This document shows positions 57,151 to 64,000 of a stretch of DNA of 64,000 nt, in pieces. Made by a program: the position numbers and the translations under genes. This stretch comes from Bryum argenteum (taxonomy: Eukaryota > Streptophyta > Bryopsida > Bryales > Bryaceae): the NCBI GenBank assembly GCA_037043015.1, contig CM073321.1, positions 30,730,101 through 30,794,100 on the forward strand, read 5' to 3'. The notes beneath the pieces were generated by a model that made no database searches, had not been told where the DNA came from, and saw nothing but the letters and a program-made list of their open reading frames with translations. The stretch's first letter is position 1, and each line of letters begins with the position of its first letter.

Positions 57151-57856
57151 GGAGGAGGATTGATGCGGCAGCGTGGGATCATGGAAGGGCTAATCGATCT
57201 AGACTCCGTACTACCGCTAGGGAGTTTTTTCCCTCATCCTTGTCAATTTTGTGAGTTAGCTTCGAAGGATTGAATTGCTGAAGCGTGTTTGTTGTGTGAA
57301 AGAAAGACAAGGTTAATTGCCGTAAAATTCTATGGTGCATGAATTGGTTGAAAGTGTGTGAATAGTTGAATGTTAGTATGACTGGTGATTGGAGTCTCTT
57401 GTTGGCACGGGGCAAGGACTAAGCGCGGAAGCGCTGCCCAAATTGCCCGGCCATTATGGTTGTTTAATTTGCATGTTTGGTTAGGAATTTAGGGTTTTCA
57501 GCGGGACGCGGAAGCGCTGCTGAATTTTTCCCTAGGAACCCCTTGTAAACTTGTCAAAACTTTGATTTGAGTTTGCAATATGATAGGATTGTGTATATTG
57601 ATCTTGTTTAAGTTTATTACATGAATTGCGGGATTCAATGCATGGAATTGGAATGTGAGCATGTTGCATGGTATTGAATTTTGCATTGACCCCAAGGAAG
57701 AGCTTGGTGAGAATTAGAACTGGTAAAAGTCCAATGCTTGGAAGGTTGTTTGCTTGCACCTCCCCCCACGGCCCAACTTGTGAGTTAGAACCGGAACACC
57801 GAGATTTAACCTCACAAGGACCTCATTTTATCATCCATGCTCATGGTTAACCTCCA

Positions 57857-58940
57857 ATCGCATACACCAAGATACACTCGTGATTCATCTTGAGGGAAGT
57901 GAGAAAGTATGTTGTCTGGTGACACATCGTTGTAGAGGTAGCATCCGGTGGACTTCACTCATGATATGCACTAGAGCCCAAGCAAGCTTAGTTCGTCTTT
58001 TGCGAAGCCGAACCAACTGCCAAACTCCAATAAACTCATCATCAGAATGAGGTGTGAGTGCAATATATTCATGAACATCAGCTCCATACTCTGTATCAAG
58101 GGCCACCATTGCTCGAATAGTCCCCCCATTCCACCAATACGTAAAGCCTTGGTTCTTATTTGAATGAATGGCGATAAAACGAATAACATGGATGCTGTAT
58201 CCTCACGGCGAGCGACTCATTCTGATGCTTCACTTTGGCCAAGTCTCGTTGTGTCTTTGCATGGTTGGGAGTCTTTGCTGCAAATTCCCAGTACTCTTCA
58301 ATAGCTGGAACCCCTCTTATGTAAACTTTAGAAATTGTGCTGTGACCAACTTTTAGTCTCTTCTTCTCAATTTGGATAATACGGGCCATGTTAGGAATTA
58401 CTATCAAATTATTCATGCGACCGTTCCCTAGTAACTTTCCTTCCTCATTGTTCCACCATCCTTTGGAGCCGCGCCGGTTTTGATTAATGAAATACGGCCT
58501 TATCGCCTGTTGAAAATACTCCGCCCTCAATACGACATCTATAAACTCCACATCATCCGCTCGATTCGTTTTCTAGTACTTCTTTAATATATCGGCTGCG
58601 TTTCATAGAGCATCAATTGATCTAACATCCAACCACTCCGTAAATCTACGCTTATCAGTCTCCGGTCTCCACGTCGGATCTTGGAGCGCTTCCATCATGA
58701 GGTCCGTCATGTCCTCTTTGAATTTGGCAAGGGCTTTCTCTTTGTATTTCACGTATTTGCTGAACAAACCTACAAGACTGTCGGCCTCATAAAATTTTAC
58801 AAATACATTCTTCCAAAGAAAGTTCTTGCACTTATTCAATGGGTGCTGAGTACGTAGTTGTTGGAAAAACTCCCCAGGCCTCCGGCCCCGACTCCCCTCA
58901 TCTGCATGCTTTAGCATCGTTTTGAGAAATAATAGCAAAA
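57857..58940 (-). pseudogene. Protein-kinase-like cargo gene of hAT2 (truncated)
   Basis: From 58,938 the frame reads MLLFLKTMLKHADEGSRGRR, with stops near 58,603 and 58,573, then VEFIDVVLRAEYFQQ. Kinase landmarks: glycine-loop-like KVGHSTISKVYIRG, Lys in EFAAK, then after frameshifts RRTKLAWALVHIMSEVH. The catalytic loop YNDVSPDNILSHF (Asp and Asn kept) is in a frame shifted by one base, followed by VYLGVCDW. Homology ends exactly at DW of the DWG motif (57,857), where unrelated sequence starts. Same orientation and same place relative to the right terminus as the hAT1 kinase-like gene. Confidence 0.7.
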
Positions 58941-59079
58941 TCTCCCCCTTACAAACAGAAAGACTTCTTTCCTCCCCAAGATTAGGAGCCGGTGGATGGA
59001 AAATTCACAGAATTTCCACCTTACAGCGACTCCGCACCCTGAAAAGGATTAAAAGAAGTGAGGAGAAGGACGACCGGTC

Positions 59080-59417
59080 GGCCTTATGTAGGCCGCGGTC
59101 ACCTATATCTGATGACGACCGCGACCGATCAAACGGCCGACTTTAACCGCGACTGATCTGACAGTTGACGCCGAACGCAACGGATCTGAAGACCGACGCC
59201 GACCGCAACTGATCGGACGGTTGTGGGCCGCCCAATCCAATCTAATGGTAACTATGAGAACTCACTACAACAATTTCAAAGGCTAAGATGCGACCTCGAA
59301 TACGATACTAACGGTTAGAAATTTTACTGTTGTCGTAGTAATTCCGATTTACCCCCCGGACGGACGTCCGGACGTCCGGCCAGAAAAACTCAAAAGACGT
59401 CCATTTTGACATCCCTG
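59080..59417. mobile_element. Right terminus of hAT2
   Basis: Subterminal GC-rich block (GACCGCGACCGA words, 59,080-59,230), a run of GGACGTCCGGACGTCCGG, then TCCATTTTGACATCCCTG ending at 59,417. Read inward this is CAGGGATGTCAAAATGG, a hAT-like TIR. Next to it begins A-type sequence (half palindrome at 59,466). The left terminus was not found, so extent and class are inferred. Confidence 0.55.
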
Positions 59418-59960
59418 ATCTTATCTACTAAATTGAATCTCTCTTCTTGGATGAGAATTTTCTCTGGCGCGGGGATAATTTTGGGAAGCATAACTTGCTA
59501 CAACCGTAAAGGAGAAACACGCTACACTAATCGTGATTACTATACAAGAATGTTATGATCCGTGTCCATCAAGAGGGTCAACACTATTAGAAATAAGTCA
59601 TATGACAACGGAGGTTTGTCACCGACATTGAAAGCATACAATATAAATCAAAGAGTTTGTAACTCATACTTAAGTAATCGAGAGGAAACAAATAGGATTG
59701 GCTGTCAATACAGCCTAATCCTCACGAGTGAAATTATTCCCTATCGGGGGATACTATGGCTCATTCAATGAATTATCAGACATCTCTATACGTAGATCAT
59801 GTGTCACCATAATCTCTAACCACCGCCCCTTAGTCAACACAGATCCTTGGTATATTTATCCCCGGTTCGGGAATAATTTCATGTTCCTGTTGATCTACTT
59901 TTTAGAATGTTGCAGAATTTTTTAATTCTAACAGTGACAGTTACAAATGCAGACAATGCA
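59418..59960. repeat. A-type intron with palindromes (copy A3)
   Basis: Half or degraded palindromes near 59,466 (GCGCGGGGATAATTTT) and 59,742, and a nearly full one at 59,857 (TTTATCCCCGGTTCGGGAAT). Matches the layout before 21,586. Confidence 0.7.
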
Positions 59961-60744
59961 ATGGCACTCAGCGCTACCAATCCCCTCGACATGTCTGTGG
60001 ACAAGGTCGAACACCCTTTCAGGATCAACTCGTTCATTCGTGATAACGGTGACGAAAGCCTTGATCTCTAGATCTTCAAAGAAGTGGTCGTCAGGTAGAC
60101 ACTGAAAATCGTCAAGAATCAAGTCCTCGTCATGACCAAGATGGGCTAAACGAACCCCTATCTTCCCTTACATCAGACTGTAAGAGTAACAGCATTTGAG
60201 GCACACTGACTGAAGTACATGTTGCTGCCGTGTGTGCTTGTGCTGCTGGACGAGCGTAGGAAGCCTTACCACTTTTGTATAGTAATAGAGGTGGAAGCAG
60301 ACTGCGGAGCACAGTTCAATCCGCATGCTTTTCTTCTAGAACTCCGCAAGACTCAACATGGATTTCTCAAATACTGAGAGGACAACATTAGCAGCTGGGA
60401 GAACATCAACCAAGAAGATACAGTTCGTAAACTTACAACGATGTTGTCTAGACTCACACAATCGCATGAAGGATCAGAGAGAAAAGCAGCGAAGAAGAAG
60501 AAGGCACCCTTTGCCTCTGCACAAGCCTTGTAGTCTGAAGCATCAGCTCCGCTATCAAGCGTTGCTGTGCCGGCTCCTCCTCAAGTGCCTGCTAAGACGC
60601 TCATGAATGATGCAATTGTTGCGCGCGCTGCCGCCCCCAAGAAAAATAGGCAACGTATAGCTGCACGTGCCAGCGCAAGTTGAGGAGTAGCCTTAATTGC
60701 TACAATTGAAGTGCATGCTCGGCAGAAGAGCAAAAAATCCAAAC
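59961..60744 (+). pseudogene. A-type gene 1, 5' part, copy A3, cut by element C
   Basis: After TTACAAATGCAG the frame starts at ATG 59,961 (MALSATNPLDMSVDKV). It runs with stops at 60,069 and 60,096 (both TAG, shared with the 21.6-kb copy), 60,150, 60,213, 60,379 and 60,529, and keeps one frame to at least 60,680 (RAAAPKKNRQRIAARASAS). It preserves the ATGT site uninterrupted at 60,219. The sequence stops at ATCCAAAC where element C begins. The counterpart in the first copy continues ATCCAAACCTTTGG (43,290). Confidence 0.8.
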
Positions 60745-61019
60745 AACACGTAATTCGTTATAATGGTAATATTCAAACCCTCAAAAACCAATCGACCTAA
60801 ATTCCATCATATGTATCGAGCTAAACGCGCGTGTTGTAGAGCTAAAGATGATGAAAGTAGCAAACGCAAAATGCATTCCGACAGCAATTTGCAAAAAGAG
60901 CACAATAAAACGATAAACTCAATTAAACTGGGAATCGACAATTAACGGCGAAAAAATACAAACACTTGAATCGTTGACCTTTAAGTCACAACGACCGTAC
61001 CAATACTTAACTACGGATA

Positions 61020-63676
61020 TCAACCGCTAGCAAAGATAAGAGATAGCACTTCCACGTGCATTTCTAAGATGATTCTTCTTCGTATCCCAACCAGCATAGG
61101 TTTCCTGAACAACACTATTTTTTGATGCAGGTTGAAAATATTGCATTTGAATACAGCCTGGATAGTTGTGATCAACATTGAAAGCCCTAGCAATCTAGAA
61201 AGGACGAGCATCCCATCAGTTGGACGTAGAGCTACAAAATATCCAGCAAAAACATCTCGACCAACACAAAACGACTCCCTTGGTCTATCACACAAACGTC
61301 CGATAAAGTGCACATCACGCCCATATTCCTCTCGCAATTTGCCAGTATTTAGGAACAATCATGTCGCAGGTACTCGAGTTAAAGGCCAACACCCGTTCTT
61401 CAAAAATGAAGACACTTCTATAGGCTCAACCTATGCAAGCTTCACAGCTCGCCAATAGCGAATAAAAAATTCATGACGCCGACCAAATTCTCCAGATATG
61501 TCCTCCGCATATGAAGTCTCCCACATCCTAATAAACCCTCGAATGCCTTTTACGAAGTCATCACGGTTCTTCATGGGAATGGGCGCCAGAGGTTTCATCT
61601 CACCTGTAGGTAACAATGGCTTTCTTGTACTTTTTCCACAATTCTGGTCCTCTTTCCACAATTTTATACCTCCATTAGTAGAAGGAAACCACTCATTGTC
61701 TGTGCATAACATCGTATACTGCATTATGGGCCATCCATTGTCATGCTTGTAAAACTTGAACTGCTAACCCTCCGAATGCCCAACTAGAATTTCATCTCTG
61801 GAACCAATGTAGTCTTTGATATAACCCTTGAAGTCAGGTATTTCCTCTATCAAATGAGGAATGACCGGCAGAGACTCCGCGTCCATAAATGACTTCATCA
61901 ACTGAGGAAGTGTGAGAAAGTCATTCTCTTTGAGATTCATGCTCCAACGTCCAAAGAGGGCGTCAATATCTTCGTAGGTATGTCCAACTAACAAGAAATC
62001 AATATATACTTCACGGAACACACCCATGTGTACCAAAAGAGACCAAAAGCAAAACATAAATCTATTTTTGATGTCAAAAGCTGCGTTGTCCAGTTGCACA
62101 TGCAGGACAGGAGGTAGACGCTCCGCCACCCCAGAAACTTCACTTTCAGGAAGAAGAGAGTTTAAACACCCTTCTTTTCCAAACAATACAGCTTCAAATA
62201 GAGGCAGCGATCCTAAAGTTGCAAATAATGATTTCGAATACGAGATCAGAACACCTTCTAGATCTTGTGAAAGCTTTAATAATGATCCAACAATGTGATT
62301 GCAATCACTTGGATAAATATCAAGCCCATAATGAGCATACCGGACATCGCTATGCCCGTGCGCAATCATGCCAGTCACAGCAATTGGAAGCTTCATAAAT
62401 GCATCATTTGCCTTTGTTTTATGTGAAAATAGTGGGCACGCAGTCTTTGCATGATCCATTTTGTCATGTATTATACACAATACATCCCTCGGCCTCTGAA
62501 TAGAAAGAGAACGATTTGAGTAATACTACTCACGATGCGTTTCTTGATGATGCAAATGCTCTTTTAGCTTCTTGATCCACATATTCTCTTCACATGAATC
62601 AGGTACCATTGACTTGATCATTGTCTCCATCATGTCACAGGTTGAGCAACGAGCAAAGTTGTCCCCCGGCGCCTTCTTTGAATACTCAGAAAATTTTGAC
62701 CTCCTAATCCTGCTAAGTGTGCTCTGAGCCCAACGTCTCATTGATGTAATTAATCCCGGGTATGGCATCCTTCCATCTGGACGATGGCAAGGACCGATGG
62801 ACAACCTCCTCACCAGATGTCAACATCTTCGTCATGTGAGGCATATGATTAGCAGCATTGTCAATGAATGTCTTCAGAGTAGCTAGAGCTTGCTTAACAT
62901 GCAATTGTGGTTTCTTCTGACCAACATTGCCATGGTGGCAAGCACGTAGTCCAGCTGTAGCTTCTGCCTTCCTCCTGTAGAATGTTGAAATCCAAACTCC
63001 ACTTGTATGTTGCCATGCACGCGCGCAAACGTCGATGCCTTCGGTGGTTACCATCATTGTGCCATCTGGTCCCTGATGAAAACGATTATGAACATCAATC
63101 TTGAAATGTGACTTAAATTTAAAACCCGACGCCTCGTACATCTGCTTTCAGAGAGCCATAATTTTGTCTCGAGGGAAGTATTGGCAACAGTTCTTACTGC
63201 AGCAAATCTTGCTTGCAACCAAGTTGACTGAATCTAACGTCAGGAGCTCCTCTTCTCTCTTGGTCCTTAAGAATCGTGAGTTTTGTTGCCAACTCATACG
63301 GTCGCACCCCCTTTCTCTTTGGATGATCGCAGGCATAAACAGTGACGTTGAATTGATCAACTCGTAAATGATCAAGTAGTGACCAACCCTCATCGATAGC
63401 ATGGCTAAGCTTCCAACTCCTAGTTGCAAATATGGTATCAACAGGTACAAAGTCAAAATTCAAGCACTTTACGATCTGCACAAGTACTTGATCTTCACAT
63501 ACGGGCTCGTCATTACCCTGTAACATTCTATGATCATCTAGAGTCTGACAAATGCTTTCACCTACAACGTCCCCTCTATCGTTGAGAAGTGTCACAAATG
63601 TCGTAACCCATTTGCATCTGGGCAGTCCGGGGCAATCTTTTAAATGGTCCGGAAGAGCAAGCCCGAAAGGAACATC
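61020..63676 (-). pseudogene. Element C DUF7869-like protein (broken)
   Basis: Exon starts after an ATAGGACTAG acceptor (63,676) and reads LALPDHLKDCPGLPRCKWV, TLLNDRGDVVGESICQTL, DEGWSLLDHLRVDQFN. Then follow the Cys cluster, EGIDVCARAW, CIIHDKMDHAKTACP, TGMIAHGHSDVRYAHYGLDIYP, LHVQLDNAAFDIKNRF, VGHTYEDIDALFGRW, EEIPDFKGYIKDYI and the C-terminal HFIGRLCDRPRESF domain. Breaks: frameshift near 63,265, TGA near 63,148, frameshift near 62,735, TAG near 62,526, TAG at 61,764, and further frameshifts after 61,430. It keeps Trp or Gln codons where element B has TAG. HTYEDID replaces HTHEDID. Confidence 0.8.
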
Positions 63677-64000
63677 CTAGTCCTATGAAATTACAAACAA
63701 AGACGAAATAGTACAAATGGATAAACTTAAGACAAAAATATATTGGGCAAAATCAGTAAATCCACTACCTCAGAAAAAAGATGCTGAAAATCTCCGTCGC
63801 CATCAGATTCACTCAATTCCATGATTACCTGAATGCCAGCAATAAACACACAATCATGAGAAATCACTGGTAATTTATTTTCCTGCAATCAGAAAGATGT
63901 ATGACCATTAAAGAAATTGTAGGACCATCTAGCTCGAGTCGAGCTAAATGGGCAGCAAGATATTTTTTCATCAAGCTAGCCTCGAAGCAGTTGCATGTCG
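63677..64000. other. Intron/5' region of the element C DUF7869-like gene
   Basis: Non-coding apart from a possible short exon near 63,780-63,830 (minus: MELSESDGDGDFQHLFS), comparable to the MASSASDDDWDNRGLSSE exon of element B. A perfect-looking TTTAGCTCGA/TCGAGCTA palindrome variant lies near 63,930. Confidence 0.5.

Larger units (their letters stand above)
56151..57856. other. Non-coding insertion or rearranged segment next to the kinase break
   Basis: Includes a perfect hairpin at 56,501-56,527, GT microsatellites near 56,660 and 56,760, and a 177-bp tandem duplication at 56,797-57,150. Also two GCGGAAGCGCTGC words (57,424 and 57,510). The leader-like, GC-mixed sequence resembles an LTR or untranslated leader, but no LTR pair, primer-binding site or duplication was identified. 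The kinase-like gene stops abruptly at its right edge. Confidence 0.4.
60745..64000. mobile_element. Element C: third element, B-type TIR, left end only
   Basis: The outer 33 bp (AACACGTAATTCGTTATAAT...ATATTCAAA) match the inverse of the element B right end with two differences. The DUF7869-like gene follows in the same relative orientation. B-type palindrome half-sites occur at 60,788 and 60,815, and a palindrome CTAGCTCGAGTCGAGCTAAA lies at 63,930. The right end is outside the window. Target duplication cannot be checked. AAAC precedes the TIR. Confidence 0.85.

Noticed and set aside
56151..57856. LTR retrotransposon between the two hAT2 fragments
   Set aside because: Leader-like sequence only. 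No paired LTRs, primer-binding site, polypurine tract or gag/pol homology seen.

Overview
The window reads as eukaryotic nuclear DNA, most likely a land plant and perhaps a non-seed plant. The evidence is GT-AG introns in every recognisable gene, AT-rich intergenic DNA, hAT transposons and a degenerate CCCTAAA telomere-like tract. The lineage is not proven. I see no convincing host gene. Nearly all of the 64 kb is a nest of large DNA transposons, most carrying stops and frameshifts.

Layer 1 is an A-type element, about 0.6 to 51 kb, with both ends unresolved. It has a DUF7869-like gene on the minus strand (exon at 16.4-16.5 kb, remainder at 0.8-3.0 kb), an AT-rich centre at 17.6-19.8 kb, and a divergent plus-strand cluster starting at 21,586. 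That cluster holds a long multi-exon gene (gene 1) with a DGQH/ParB-like motif, an FCP1/NIF-like HAD gene, and a small basic gene. A palindrome with half-site TTATCCCCGG is scattered through its introns, intergenic DNA and coding sequence.

Layer 2 consists of two insertions into that element. hAT1 (3,039-16,367) has matching TIRs and an 8-bp target duplication and splits the DUF7869-like gene. It carries a DUF659/dimerisation transposase, a RING/coiled-coil gene and a protein-kinase-like gene. Element B (21,848-42,774, 20.9 kb) has perfect 24-bp TIRs and a 4-bp ATGT duplication and splits gene 1. Element B is a diverged relative of the A-type element with the same gene order, but its own iterated palindrome (half-site TTTAGGTCGA). 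Its two gene sets diverge from a 6-kb AT-rich core flanked by inverted promoter arms and 30-bp repeat arrays.

From 51 to 59.4 kb lies a second, rearranged hAT-like element (hAT2), which also has a kinase-like gene beside its right terminus. From 59.4 to 60.7 kb is the start of gene 1 of another A-type copy (A3), interrupted at 60,745 by a third element (C). C has B-type TIR and palindrome sequence, contains a DUF7869-like gene, and runs off the window.

Working model (inference): DUF7869 is the candidate transposase and the divergent cluster is an accessory module, possibly for chromatin or transcription control. The first exon of element B's gene 1 starts MARTKQTA, identical to the histone H3 N-terminus. 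The family-specific palindromes look like binding sites that co-evolve with an element-encoded protein, by analogy with VANDAL/VANC anti-silencing. The intact originals must be sought elsewhere in the genome.
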